DNA of 64,000 nt from Hyphomonadaceae bacterium (GTDB lineage: Bacteria; Pseudomonadota; Alphaproteobacteria; Caulobacterales; Aquidulcibacteraceae): NCBI GenBank assembly GCA_019636095.1, contig JAHBYF010000009.1, positions 86,106-150,105 of the forward strand. The letters run 5' to 3'. Every line of letters starts with the position of its first letter. Within the stretch, counting starts at the first letter, position 1. The notes beneath the pieces are model-generated. The model worked only from the letters and a program-made list of their open reading frames with translations, was not told where the DNA came from and made no database searches. Made by a program: the position numbers and the translations under genes. Below are positions 1 through 9,123 of this stretch, one piece after another.

Positions 1-23
1 TCCATTTTAAATGGCCACGATGA

Positions 24-683
24 ATGAACAAATCCACTTACATCCCCGCGCTCGGCCGCCGCGAATGGACCGGGATATATGATTGGGTCATTTCGGCGAT
101 GACGCGCGAGCGCGTCTGGCGATCACTTGTGCTTACGGCGCTCCACCCGCGCACCGGCGAAGTCATCGTCGATCTTGGCGCGGGCACGGGCTCGCTCGGC
201 ATCATGATCAAAAAGCACACGCCCGGCGTCCGCCTCGTGGCCGTCGATCCAGACCCTGAGGTCAGACTCATTGGCGAACGAAAAGCCCGCGCCGCGGGCG
301 TGGAGATCGACTACGAAACGGCGATGGGAGACGCGCAGCTTGCCTCCGTTGGCGCCGCTGGCGCGGATGCGGTGACATGCTCGCTCGTGCTGCACCAATG
401 TCCGCTTGAAGCGAAGCAAAGCATCCTGGAGAACGCGTTCCGGCTGTTAAGGCCCGGCGGCCGGCTCGTGCTTGCCGATTACGGCGAACAGCCGACGGCG
501 CTGATGCGAACGGCCTTCCTGCTCGTCCAGATGACCGACGGCTTTGAGCCAACAGAGCACAATCGCCGCGGCGCGATCCCACAATTGCTGCTGACCTGCG
601 GCTTTAAACGCACCAAGATTATAGAGCGCGTGCCCACGGTGACCGGACTGATCACGATTTGGCGCGCCACAAAGGAAATCTAA
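24..683 (+). CDS. Class I SAM-dependent methyltransferase (metal-island paralogue 1)
   Basis: 219 aa. The Rossmann SAM-binding motif I (VDLGAGTGSLG) is near residue 50 and an acidic loop (AVDPDPE) follows at about 74, so it should transfer a methyl group from SAM; the acceptor is unknown. It shares its layout with proteins at 22207-22890 and 38750-39409: an N-terminal (Y/F)xPALG and YDxxIxxMTRE block, the VLHQ/VFHQ segment and the ADYGxQ(P/R)T block. Those two lie inside metal-efflux operons, and this copy lies just left of the copper genes. It is the most divergent of the three. The ATG at 24 is the first in frame. Confidence 0.85.
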   Translation: MNKSTYIPALGRREWTGIYDWVISAMTRERVWRSLVLTALHPRTGEVIVDLGAGTGSLGIMIKKHTPGVRLVAVDPDPEVRLIGERKARAAGVEIDYETAMGDAQLASVGAAGADAVTCSLVLHQCPLEAKQSILENAFRLLRPGGRLVLADYGEQPTALMRTAFLLVQMTDGFEPTEHNRRGAIPQLLLTCGFKRTKIIERVPTVTGLITIWRATKEI

Positions 684-920
684 GCAAGCGAACGCCGCGC
701 CTCACGCGGGGAGGATTTTGCGGCTCATGACGCCCCGTCGACGGCGCGGAAACTGCCCGTGCAAGCACAAAACGTTTAAAGACGACAGATCGGGTGGCCA
801 AGCCGAACTGCCGTGGCCGCGTCAACGCAATTTGGTCCGCGGCATGCGCTTGCGCGCGAGCGCCCAGCCATCAGCGCAGCCGCTAGAGCGGTGAAACGCG
901 GGCGGACCTGTCGGCGCTTG

Positions 921-1397
921 CTAGTTAGCCGGCGGCCGAGGCGCGCGCGCAGACGAGTGGTAAACAATGATGCGCCACTCGCCGGAGCGGCGCTGCAACA
1001 CGCTGGTGGCGACCCCGCGCCGCAAGATCGGAGCGCGCGCGGCGGCCGCTGGGAACGTGATCTCGTAAGTGTAAACTTCGCTCGCGTAGGCAAAATCACC
1101 CGCAACTTCAACATCGGTCTCAAGGCCGTCGAAATGGAAACTGGCGATCTCGTGCAATTCAGGTCCCAAGTGGTGGGCGAGGTAGGTGGCGAAGTCACCT
1201 TCGACGCCGCCTTGCTCGAAGATGCGCGAGTCTGGCCAGAAGTAGCGCGCGGCCGCCTCGCCGTCGCGAGCCTCAATTGCTTGCCGGTACCCCGAGAGCA
1301 CCGCTTCCACGCCCGCCTCGTCAGTGCTGGGCTGGGCTGCCGCCGCGCCCGCCATGGCCCACGCCGCGACAAATACGACGACCAATTTCTTCAGCAT
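921..1397 (-). CDS. Secreted SnoaL/NTF2-like protein
   Basis: About 158 aa from the preferred start. An N-terminal signal peptide (MLKKLVVVFVAAWAMAG, AAA-type cleavage site) predicts periplasmic export. The remainder has the cone-shaped NTF2/SnoaL look: a helix with YRQAIEARDGEAAARYF, then alternating beta strands ending in SGEWRIIVYHSSA. Such folds bind small molecules or act as minor enzymes, and no catalytic residue is evident. A start 30 nt upstream (1427) is possible, but only the start at 1397 places the signal peptide at the N-terminus. It is transcribed divergently from copA. Confidence 0.75.
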   Translation of the reverse strand: MLKKLVVVFVAAWAMAGAAAAQPSTDEAGVEAVLSGYRQAIEARDGEAAARYFWPDSRIFEQGGVEGDFATYLAHHLGPELHEIASFHFDGLETDVEVAGDFAYASEVYTYEITFPAAAARAPILRRGVATSVLQRRSGEWRIIVYHSSARAPRPPAN

Positions 1398-1487
1398 CCA
1401 TGCCTCCCCTTTTAGTGCTGTGTCCATTTTCGTTTACGCGCCGGTTGCTGATTTCCCGCATCCTCGCGCCAATCTCAGGCGTTAGCC

Positions 1488-1515
1488 CTGAGGGATCGTG
1501 CGCAAGCGCGCGTAT
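1488..1515 (+). promoter_or_regulatory. 28-nt repeat upstream of copA (copy 1)
   Basis: CTGAGGGAT, four variable bases, then CGCAAGCGCGCGTAT. The same two blocks with a different 4-nt middle recur at 5671-5698 before the CusF-like gene. Here the repeat ends 41 nt before the copA start codon; there it ends 44 nt before the start. Equal placement before two copper genes suggests a shared operator or promoter element. No cognate regulator gene is seen nearby. Confidence 0.45.
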
Positions 1516-1556
1516 TCTAGGATACTGTCGGGTTTTTCTCAGAATGGAGCAAACTG

Positions 1557-3374
1557 GTGCGCAAGGCCCTCGACCGTCGATCGCTACTGAAGGCTGCGGG
1601 CGCAGGAGCTGGCTGGCTGGCCTTTGAGAGCATGCTGCCTGCTTGGGCGCAGACCGGTTCGCCCGGCATCGCGCCCGCCATGACGACCCTGGCCGGGCCT
1701 GATGTAGCGCTCAGTATTGGTCACTCGCCCTTCACGGTGGGCGGGAGGACTGGTCATGCCGTGACGATCAACGGCACGCTACCCGCGCCGCTGCTGAGGC
1801 TACGTGAAGGCCAAAACGTCCGTTTGGCGGTCACCAACACGCTCGACGCAGACACCTCGATCCACTGGCATGGCATTCTACTGCCGTTCCAGATGGACGG
1901 CGTGCCGGGCATCAGCTTTCCGGGCATCCGTCCTCGCGAAACCTTCGTTTATGAGTTCCCGATCATCCAGGCAGGCACGTTTTGGTATCACAGCCACTCG
2001 GGCTTGCAGGAAGCCTTGGGCCATTACGGGCCGATCATCATCGATCCAGCCTCGCCCGATCCAGTCGACTACGACCGCGAACACGTGCTCGTTTTGTCGG
2101 ACTGGAGCTTCATGCATCCGCACCAGATTTTGGCGCGCCTGAAGCAAAGCCCCGGCTATTTCAATTATCAGCGCACGACGGTGGCGGGGCTTGTCTCCGG
2201 CGAAGATCGCATGAGCGCCGCCGACCGGCGCATGTGGGCTGAAATGCGCATGGACCCGCGCGACGTGCTCGACGTCAGCGGCTCAACCTACACCTATTTG
2301 ATCAATGGCCATGGGCCTGACGAAAACTGGACGGGTCTCTTCCGTCCCGGCGAGCGCGTGCGGCTGCGCATTATCAACGCCTCGGCGATGTCGATCTTCA
2401 ACGTGCGCATTCCAGGACTGGCCATGACCGTCGTCCAAGCCGACGGCGAGAACGTTCGCCCGGTGGAAGTCGATGAGTTCCAAATTTCCGTCGCTGAAAC
2501 CTACGACGTCATCGTCACACCGACCGAAGACCGCGCATACACTATTGTCTCCGAAGCCATAGACCGCTCTGGGATGGGCCGCGCCACCTTGGCGCCGCGG
2601 CTTGGCATGAGCGGAGAAATCCCGCCGCTGCGCGAAGTCCCAAATCTAACTATGCGCGACATGGGCATGGACATGGGCGGGATGGGCGCCATGAACCACG
2701 ACATGTCAGGCGCCATGGCCGGCATGGATCATTCAGGCATGGATATGAGCGGCATGCAGATGGGCGGCATGCAAATGGGCGCCGCCGGTCACAGCGCTAG
2801 CGGACACTCCGCCATGAATATGCGCGATCCAGAGAATGCGCCGCCAGACATGGCGGTGGGCGTTGGCGTACAGACGATTTCGCCGATGCCCCAGAACCGG
2901 ATGGGCGAGCGCCCGCTTGGGCTCGAAAACGTCGACCATCGCGTGCTCGTCTACACTGACCTTGTCGCGCTTGCGCCCAATCGCGATCGCCGGGCGCCGT
3001 CGCGCACGATGGAAATCCACCTCACCGGCAATATGGAACGCTTTATGTGGGGCTTTGACGGGCGCCGCTTCAGCGAACTGGTCGAGCCGATCCGGTTTGA
3101 ACGTAACGAGCGCGTGCGCGTCACTTTAGTCAACGATACGATGATGTCGCATCCCATTCACTTGCACGGGCACTTCTTTGAGCTGGTCAACGGCCATCAC
3201 GGGCATCAGCCGTTGAAGCACACGGTCAATGTCGCGCCGGGCGGCAAAGTGACGTTTGACCTCACTGCAGACAATCCCGGCGATTGGGCGTTCCATTGTC
3301 ATCTCTTGCTTCACATGCACGCGGGCATGTTCAATGTCGTGACCATCCGTCCGCTTGACGGAGACGTGTCGTGA
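1557..3374 (+). CDS. copA: CopA-type multicopper oxidase, copper resistance
   Basis: 605 aa periplasmic multicopper oxidase that oxidises Cu(I) in copper tolerance. A Tat-type signal (DRRSLLKAAGAGAGWLAF) is at the N-terminus. The copper ligand motifs are all visible: HWHG near 103, WYHSHSG near 144, HPIHLHGHFFEL near 535 and HCHLLLHMHAGM near 583, so the type 1 and type 2/3 sites look intact. Residues about 365-425 form a Met-rich stretch (repeats such as MGMDMGGM and GMDMSGMQMGGM) typical of PcoA/CopA, thought to collect Cu(I). The start is GTG at 1557. The stop overlaps the copB start (GTGA). Confidence 0.95.
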   Translation: MRKALDRRSLLKAAGAGAGWLAFESMLPAWAQTGSPGIAPAMTTLAGPDVALSIGHSPFTVGGRTGHAVTINGTLPAPLLRLREGQNVRLAVTNTLDADTSIHWHGILLPFQMDGVPGISFPGIRPRETFVYEFPIIQAGTFWYHSHSGLQEALGHYGPIIIDPASPDPVDYDREHVLVLSDWSFMHPHQILARLKQSPGYFNYQRTTVAGLVSGEDRMSAADRRMWAEMRMDPRDVLDVSGSTYTYLINGHGPDENWTGLFRPGERVRLRIINASAMSIFNVRIPGLAMTVVQADGENVRPVEVDEFQISVAETYDVIVTPTEDRAYTIVSEAIDRSGMGRATLAPRLGMSGEIPPLREVPNLTMRDMGMDMGGMGAMNHDMSGAMAGMDHSGMDMSGMQMGGMQMGAAGHSASGHSAMNMRDPENAPPDMAVGVGVQTISPMPQNRMGERPLGLENVDHRVLVYTDLVALAPNRDRRAPSRTMEIHLTGNMERFMWGFDGRRFSELVEPIRFERNERVRVTLVNDTMMSHPIHLHGHFFELVNGHHGHQPLKHTVNVAPGGKVTFDLTADNPGDWAFHCHLLLHMHAGMFNVVTIRPLDGDVS

Positions 3375-4552
3375 AATTTTTCGCCGCCACCTTGACCCCG
3401 ATTGTGCTCGCCGTCGCCAGCCCCGCGCTCGCCCAAACCAGCGATCATGCGGCCCACCAGCAAACGCCGCCTACGACTGCGCAACCAGCGCAAACCGCCG
3501 ATCCGCATGCGGGGCATGCGACGCCAGGCGCGAGCGAGCCGCAGACCGTTCAGCCCGATCCGCATGCAGGCCATAACATGCCCGGCATGACCATGCCGCC
3601 CGCGACCCAGGTTGATCCGCATGCGCATCATGACATGCAGTCGATGCCGCAACCAACCGCGTCTGATCCCCATGCCGGGCATGACATGTCGACGATGCCA
3701 GAGATGGCTTGGCCGCAAACGCCGCCGGGCGATGCCGGTCACGACATGGCGGGGATGACCATGATGCCTAATATGGAGACGAGCGCCGACAATGCGGGCC
3801 GTCCTCCAGAGCCGCCCCCTCCGGCTGCGGCAAACGCAGGTCCGGCGCACGCCGCCGATCTTTATTTTGATTCAGAGCAAATGGCCGCGGCGCGCGCCCA
3901 ATTGCTCGCCGAAAATGGCGACATCCGCACGAGCGTCGTTATCCTTGATCGCCTTGAAGCGACCTTCGGCGAGGGCGCTGACGCTTATGTCTGGGATGCG
4001 CAAGGTTGGTATGGCGGGGATATTCATCGCTTCTGGTGGAAGAGCGAAGGCGAAGGCGCGTTCAATGGCGAGACCGAAACCGCTGAGATTGAAGCGCTCT
4101 ACAGCCGCGCCTTCACGCCCTATTTCGACTTCCAGGCCGGGGTTCGCCAGCGTTATACGCCGGAGGCCGATCGCACTGATCTTGTCGTCGGCGTGCAAGG
4201 TCTCGCGCCTTATTGGTTCGAGGTCGATGTAGCGGCCTTTCTTTCCAACGAAGGCGAGCTCAGCGCGCGCGCCGAAGCGGAGTACGATCTGCGCTTGACG
4301 CAGCGCCTCATCTTGCAGCCGCGCGCTGAAATCAATCTGTCAGCCGAAGACGTTCCAGAGCTCGCAATCGGCTCGGGACTAACCAGTGCCGAACTTGGCG
4401 TGCGCCTGCGCTATGAAATCCGCCGCGAGTTTGCGCCTTATGTCGGCGTTGAATGGACAAGCAGCTTCGGCGACACGCGCGATTTCATAAAGGCGCGCGG
4501 CGAAGATCCCGAAGATGCGCGCCTGGTGCTAGGCATTCGCGCCTGGTTTTGA
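3371..4552 (+). CDS. copB: CopB-type outer-membrane copper resistance protein
   Basis: 393 aa, GTG start overlapping the copA stop by 4 nt, so translation is probably coupled. A signal peptide ending in ALAQ is followed by about 120 residues of Pro/His/Met-rich repeats (units such as DPHAGHDM and DPHAGHNMPGM), likely copper ligands. From about residue 155 the PcoB/CopB beta-barrel domain runs to the C-terminus, which ends in a terminal aromatic (GIRAWF) as outer-membrane proteins do. Together with CopA it sequesters copper in the envelope. The repeat count exceeds what barrel folding alone would need. Confidence 0.93.
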   Translation: MKFFAATLTPIVLAVASPALAQTSDHAAHQQTPPTTAQPAQTADPHAGHATPGASEPQTVQPDPHAGHNMPGMTMPPATQVDPHAHHDMQSMPQPTASDPHAGHDMSTMPEMAWPQTPPGDAGHDMAGMTMMPNMETSADNAGRPPEPPPPAAANAGPAHAADLYFDSEQMAAARAQLLAENGDIRTSVVILDRLEATFGEGADAYVWDAQGWYGGDIHRFWWKSEGEGAFNGETETAEIEALYSRAFTPYFDFQAGVRQRYTPEADRTDLVVGVQGLAPYWFEVDVAAFLSNEGELSARAEAEYDLRLTQRLILQPRAEINLSAEDVPELAIGSGLTSAELGVRLRYEIRREFAPYVGVEWTSSFGDTRDFIKARGEDPEDARLVLGIRAWF

Positions 4553-4578
4553 TGAGGACAGGTATCGGAGAAGCCAAG

Positions 4579-4869
4579 ATGAGAAAACTCGCAATCATAG
4601 CCGTTGCGGCGGCGGCGTTGGCGGCTTGCCAACCAGCCAATCAGGAGAGCGCGGCGCCCGCCGACAGCGCAGCGGTCGAAGAACCGGCGCCAGTTGCGCC
4701 AATCCCTGCGCCGGAGTCCGCTCCGCCAGCGCCTGAGGCGAGCGCGCCGGCGCCGCAACGTCCGCGCCCCCAACCGGCGCCCGCGCCAACACCGCCACCC
4801 GAACAAACAATGCCCGACCACGATATGTCGGAAATGCCCAACATGGAGCATCCGCCAGGGCATCAATAA
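4579..4869 (+). CDS. Small Pro/Ala-rich lipoprotein with Met/His tail
   Basis: 96 aa. A short signal peptide ends in a lipobox (LAAC), so the mature protein should be lipid-anchored. The middle is almost entirely Pro, Ala and Glu, a likely extended linker. The C-terminus carries a short metal-binding-like tail (MPDHDMSEMPNMEHPPGHQ) resembling the Met/His repeats of CopB just upstream. It lies 26 nt after copB and is probably in the same operon. Its function is not known; a copper-capturing lipoprotein is my inference from composition and context. Confidence 0.7.
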   Translation: MRKLAIIAVAAAALAACQPANQESAAPADSAAVEEPAPVAPIPAPESAPPAPEASAPAPQRPRPQPAPAPTPPPEQTMPDHDMSEMPNMEHPPGHQ

Positions 4870-4933
4870 TGCTCGACCGGCCGCGCCTTGAGCGTGCGAC
4901 GATGTAGAATGAAAAGAATACGAGGGGGGCATC

Positions 4934-5674
4934 GTGAATCTCGCACGCTTAGCGTCGTTCGTGCACAAATGGCTGGCGCTGCTGGTCGGGGTGCAGATCG
5001 TTTTTTGGGTGGTGAGCGGATTTGTCTTCACGATCATTCCGATCGAACAAATTCGCAGTGAACATCTCATCCGCCCGGCCGAAACAGTGCAAACGCTCGC
5101 TGTTTCCAACACCGCCGCCTTGGCGCAGATCCGTGACGCGCAGGGCCGTGCGCCGGTCAAGCTCACGATCGAGACACGCCCGGTCATAGGCGAAGTTATT
5201 ATCGCCGAGTTCGCCGATGGCGCGCCCGCGCTCTTGGACGCTTCAACGCTGCGGCAAATGTCGCCGCTCGACGCTGACACCGCGACAGCGATCGCGCGGG
5301 CGCACGTCACACTTGGCGACGCTCCCGAAGGTGTCGAGCTCATCGAAGCCGAGAGCCCTCAATATCGCGGCGCCCTTCCGGCTTGGCGAGCGCAATTCGC
5401 TGACGGCGGGTTGGCGGTCTATGTCGCCGCCAATACCGGCGCGGTCACGGCGCGGCGGTCCGATATGTGGCGGCTCTACGACACGCTGTGGGCGCTCCAC
5501 ATCATGGATTGGCAAAATCATGAGGACTTCAATCACCCGCTCATCATCATCGTGACCGCCATTACGCTTTTGTCGGTCATCGCCGGCATCGTGCTCATCC
5601 CCTACCGCATCCGGTTTGGAAACGGGCGCCGGCGCAAGAACGGGCCGACGGCCAGCGCCGCAGCGGACAGCTGA
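4934..5674 (+). CDS. PepSY-domain membrane protein
   Basis: 246 aa, GTG start preceded by GAGGGGG. An N-terminal transmembrane helix (about residues 10-38, WLALLVGVQIVFWVVSGFVF), a periplasmic region with two PepSY-like segments (TAIARAHVTLGDAP and WRAQFADGGLAVYVAANTGAV) and a C-terminal helix (about 200-225) match PepSY-associated TM proteins. Such proteins are common in copper and iron operons as electron-transfer or metal-reductase partners, but no haem ligands can be assigned here. It lies in the copper operon between the small lipoprotein and the CusF-like gene. Confidence 0.8.
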   Translation: MNLARLASFVHKWLALLVGVQIVFWVVSGFVFTIIPIEQIRSEHLIRPAETVQTLAVSNTAALAQIRDAQGRAPVKLTIETRPVIGEVIIAEFADGAPALLDASTLRQMSPLDADTATAIARAHVTLGDAPEGVELIEAESPQYRGALPAWRAQFADGGLAVYVAANTGAVTARRSDMWRLYDTLWALHIMDWQNHEDFNHPLIIIVTAITLLSVIAGIVLIPYRIRFGNGRRRKNGPTASAAADS

Positions 5675-5698
5675 GGGATTGGCCGCAAGCGCGCGTAT
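5671..5698 (+). promoter_or_regulatory. 28-nt repeat upstream of CusF-like gene (copy 2)
   Basis: Second copy of the element described at 1488-1515: CTGAGGGAT, a different 4-nt middle (TGGC), then CGCAAGCGCGCGTAT. Its first bases overlap the stop codon of the PepSY gene. It sits 44 nt before the ATG of the CusF-like gene, which therefore may have its own copper-responsive promoter in addition to read-through. Confidence 0.45.
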
Positions 5699-5742
5699 GA
5701 AGGGTGTGAGCGGCCCCAACGCTCATCAACGGAGAATTCGAA

Positions 5743-6075
5743 ATGAAAGCCAAACTTCTGGTCAGTGCAATCGCCGCGGCGATGATGTCGAGCTTTGCGC
5801 TGACCGCGCCGGCCCTCGCCCATCCCGGCGAACAGCACCAGGCCGTGCCGCAGACGGCCGAGGGGGAAGGCACAGTCACCGCCATCGACGCCCAAGCCGG
5901 CACAGTCACGCTCAATCACGGCCCGATCGCAAGCCTCGGTTGGCCGGCCATGACGATGACCTTCCGCGTTCACTCAGCTGCGGTGCTGCAAGGCGTGAGC
6001 GTTGGCCAGCGCGTGCACTTCGAGCTTATGAACGACAATGGCCGCCCGATGGTGACGGAAATCCACGTGCTTTAG
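5743..6075 (+). CDS. CusF-like periplasmic copper-binding protein
   Basis: 110 aa. A signal peptide (AAAMMSSFALTAPALA) leads into one CusF/EcfE-type OB-fold domain: GTVTAIDAQAGTVTLNHGPI, GWPAMTMTF and VGQRVHFEL. The ligand pattern H...W..M.M (Cu(I) bound by one His and two Met, capped by Trp) is complete. In the Cus system this protein hands Cu(I)/Ag(I) to the efflux pump. The ATG has a GGAGA ribosome site. It is one of three CusF domains in the window (also at 12888-13235 and at the C-terminus of the CusB protein at 16417-17886). Confidence 0.9.
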   Translation: MKAKLLVSAIAAAMMSSFALTAPALAHPGEQHQAVPQTAEGEGTVTAIDAQAGTVTLNHGPIASLGWPAMTMTFRVHSAAVLQGVSVGQRVHFELMNDNGRPMVTEIHVL

Positions 6076-6141
6076 GCGGACCAAGGCGCCGCACGCGTGA
6101 GCTAACGCTCCCGCGTGCGGCGCGCTTTTGAGGGGAACGAG

Positions 6142-6822
6142 ATGGCGCACAAGAAGTCGACGGTCGGCATTGCGGCGATGCTGGCCGTGGCGTTTTCGCT
6201 GCTGCTCTTCACGCCCCAAATCTCCTTCGCCCATAGAGGCGAACAACATCCCCCGCAGGCAGCGCAAACCGACTCATCGCAAACCGCGCCCGAACACGAC
6301 ATGGGCGCCATGGCGCCTGGCGAAATGACTTGGCCGAGCGCCGAGGGCGGGATGATGATGGATCATGATGCGCGCCCGGCGACCTTGTCGGGCCGGATCA
6401 TCCGCTGGCTCGGCGTGTGGCACCCCGCCGTCATCCATTTTCCCATCGCTTTGTTGCTGACTGTCGCCTTCCTCGAAGCGGCGGCGGCGTTCCGGCGCAA
6501 ACCCATCTATGCGGCGAGCAACAAGATCCTGCTCGCCGTGGCGACGCTCGGCGCCTTCGTTGCGGCGCCGTTGGGTTGGGCGAACGCCGGCCTGCCTGCG
6601 GCTGACGACGAATTCGCTTTGGTGCTCCACCGCTGGATCGGCACCGCCATTCCTTTCCTTATCGCGTTCGTGTGGTGGTTGAAGAAGCCGGTTGACGAGG
6701 CCGCTGTGCGGCAGGGTGGGCGCTTCTACGAAACAATTCTGGCGCTCACCGTGCTCGTGATTCTGGCGCAAGCCTATCTCGGCGCAGAAGTGACGCACGG
6801 CGCCGGCCATTTGGCGTTCTAG
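6142..6822 (+). CDS. DUF2231-type membrane protein with exported N-terminus
   Basis: About 226 aa. An N-terminal helix (IAAMLAVAFSLLLF) is followed by a His/Met-containing stretch (residues about 35-85). Then comes a four-helix membrane domain starting WHPAVIHFPIALLLT, the HPxxxHFPI signature of DUF2231 proteins, which are predicted to bind haem or quinones. I chose the ATG at 6142, preceded by GAGGGGA, rather than an upstream start at 6115. The stop overlaps the next GTG start by one base. The Met/His stretch ties it to the copper module. Confidence 0.75.
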   Translation: MAHKKSTVGIAAMLAVAFSLLLFTPQISFAHRGEQHPPQAAQTDSSQTAPEHDMGAMAPGEMTWPSAEGGMMMDHDARPATLSGRIIRWLGVWHPAVIHFPIALLLTVAFLEAAAAFRRKPIYAASNKILLAVATLGAFVAAPLGWANAGLPAADDEFALVLHRWIGTAIPFLIAFVWWLKKPVDEAAVRQGGRFYETILALTVLVILAQAYLGAEVTHGAGHLAF

Positions 6823-7439
6823 TGTCAGAGTCGGTCTCGCGCGCGCTGTGCGAAGCGTATACGGCCTATCCGGCGTCGTGGCGGCGCAAACGCCGCGCGC
6901 CCGAGATCGACATATGGGCAGCTTCGGTGGCGCTCGATTGGCTCGCGGCATTGAAGCCGCGCAGCGTCGACATGCTCGATGTCGGCTGCGGGGCCGAGTG
7001 GCTGACTGAGCGACTCTCGCCCTACGGCGCCATCACCGGCATCGATACATCGCTGCTTGAGCGGAGTGAATTGGTCCGCGCGCTGGCGCGCGGAGAATAT
7101 TGCGCGGACGCCGCGCTCTTGCCGCGTTATCTGACGGCCGGCGGGGCTTTACCCACCAGCGCAGGCGGCTTTGGCGTCGCTCTCGCGCTTGGCGCGCCGG
7201 CGCTGCCGGCCGATTTCGCCCGCTTCTGCGGCAAGATCGCCAGTGTCATCATCGATGGCGGCTGGTTCGTTTGGAACCCGCCGACCCACCAAGCCTTCAA
7301 CATCGCCAATGATTGGCGCGCCTGCTTGGACGCCGACTTTAGCATTCTAAACATCGCGCATTTGACGACCCCGTTCGCTCCGCAGGCAATGCGTGCGGCG
7401 GAGGCGATCATCGTGCTCGCCCGGCGGAACGGCCGCTGA
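6822..7439 (+). CDS. Methyltransferase-like protein
   Basis: 205 aa, GTG start overlapping the previous stop. A SAM-binding motif is visible (MLDVGCGAEWLTERL, about 47-61) with an acidic loop (GIDTSL) after it, and the C-terminal half has the alternating pattern of a class I methyltransferase. It does not belong to the paralogous trio at 24, 22207 and 38750. The motif has Ala-Glu where Gly-x-Gly is usual, so SAM binding is less certain. The substrate is unknown. It is the last gene of the copper cluster. Confidence 0.6.
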   Translation: MSESVSRALCEAYTAYPASWRRKRRAPEIDIWAASVALDWLAALKPRSVDMLDVGCGAEWLTERLSPYGAITGIDTSLLERSELVRALARGEYCADAALLPRYLTAGGALPTSAGGFGVALALGAPALPADFARFCGKIASVIIDGGWFVWNPPTHQAFNIANDWRACLDADFSILNIAHLTTPFAPQAMRAAEAIIVLARRNGR

Positions 7440-7531
7440 TTGCGTATTCACGGCGTCGAACGCGCGCAGTCCACGGGGCTTTGCGTCCGTGATCAACGGC
7501 TGACCCAGATAGCCTCGGTTGGTGAGATCAC

Positions 7532-9051
7532 ATGAGTGGTGGAGATCCGATCTTTGAGGCCAAGCACGAATCGATGCAGACGCACGCTGTCAATGGCGCG
7601 CTCGCCATCGCCATCGCGCAATGCGTGAAGCTGCCGTTCCAAGCCGCTTCACTCCTGGTGTTGCCACGCTTGTTGCAGCCGATCGATTACGGCGTTTACG
7701 CCATGATCAACCCAATCGTTTCCATTTCGGCGCTCATCCTTAATTTCGGTATTGGCCAGGCTTTGATTCAGGCGCCCTTTCTTCGGCGCGATGAGGTGAG
7801 CGGTCTATTCTGGATCACGGCCCCGGGTGCGCGGCGGCTGCGCTTATGCTGGGCGCGTCTCCGCTCATTTCTGCGTTTTACAATGAGCCACGCGCCGGCG
7901 CGGTCGCTGTGATCGCTTCGCTCTTTTTGATCATGACTGGCCTCACAAATGTTCATGAGGCGCTGCTTAACCGGCAAATGAAGTTCGGCTGGGTAGCAAC
8001 GATCGGCGCCCTTGGCATGGCGCTGGGCTTTCTCGCCAGCCTTATAGCAGCGCAATGGGGAGCGGGTTATTGGTCGCTCGTTCTGGGCTTTGGCGTTCAG
8101 CAATGCGTCAGTCTGCTCGGCGTGTGGCTGGGCGTCGGCTGGATTCCGCGTGAGAGGCCTTCCTTCAAACGTCTCTTTCATTTCTACAAATTTGGCGCTG
8201 CGATCATGGCGGCGGAAGGCGCAACCGTAATGGCGCGCGAGGCCGACAGCGTTTTGATTGGGCGCTATGTCGGGGCTGCGCCGCTTGGCTATTACGATCG
8301 CGGCAACAAGCTCGCCATTATCCCGATCCAGCGCATCATACTTTGCTGCAGCAATTGCTGTTGCCGATCCTTTCAAGACTGAACGAGGAAGGCGAGCGCT
8401 ACCGCTACGCGTATCTCCGCGTCATGCGCCAGCTCATGTTAGTCCTGACGCCGGAGGTCGTTGCAGTTGGCGTCACCGCGCCGGTGCTGACGCCATTTGT
8501 GCTGGGCGACCACTGGGCGCCAGCTGCGCCCGTTTTCGCATGGCTCACGCTTGCGGCGCTCCACCGCCCGGTCAGCATGTCAATGGACCTCTTGTTTATC
8601 AGCCAAGCACGTATGCGCGATTATTTGGCCTGGAGCGCGTTCAGTACGTTCACCAGCCTCGCCGCTTTTGTTGTTGGGCTGCGCTGGGGCGCCGTTGGCG
8701 TTTGCGGCGGCCTTCGCGCTCAGCGATCTTTTCGTGCGCATGCCCGCGCTTTGGTGGTGGGCGACGCGGCGAGGTCCCATCCGGTTGAGCGATCTGTGTC
8801 TGACGGCCGCCCCCTTCGCGGCGGGAAGCGCGGCAGCCTTTGGCGTGGTCAACTTGGTGCAGCTGTTTGCGTTCTCCAGTGACTTCATGCTGCTTGCTGT
8901 AAGCGCGCTCCTCGCCTACGCGGCGTCATGGTGCACGGTGTGCTTGTTCGAGCGGGGCCGCGCCACATTGAGAGACAGCTTGCGCCTTATCCGCGCCGAA
9001 CTGCCCCGGCTGCTGGGTCGGCCGGGCAAACCGCCACAGCAGCGGGCGTAA
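7532..9051 (+). pseudogene. Oligosaccharide flippase (Wzx/MATE-like), multiply frameshifted
   Basis: A continuous polysaccharide-flippase protein can be read only by switching frame three times. The N-terminal part (VKLPFQAASLLVLPRLLQPIDYG, in segments) runs to about 7825; the second part (ISAFYNEPRAG onward) runs to about 8340; the third (LPILSRLNEEG onward) to about 8695; the last (DLFVRMPALWWW onward) ends at 9051. The multi-spanning hydrophobic pattern continues across all joins, so these are lesions in one ancestral gene of about 500 codons. Intact members export lipid-linked sugars for surface polysaccharides. It is almost surely non-functional unless the sequence contains errors. Confidence 0.85.
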
Positions 9052-9123
9052 CCGGAGCGCGCCATCAACGCTGGCGAGACAAGCGCAAGACCTGCATCTG
9101 CACGGAAAAAAGTGAAGTGTGGA

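Noticed and set aside
4438..5343. 301-codon minus-strand frame over the copB end, lipoprotein and PepSY gene
   Set aside because: Low-complexity Arg/Ser composition; overlaps three better supported genes.
7532..9051. Programmed frameshifting in the flippase gene
   Set aside because: Three shifts without slippery heptamers are far more likely decay or sequence error.
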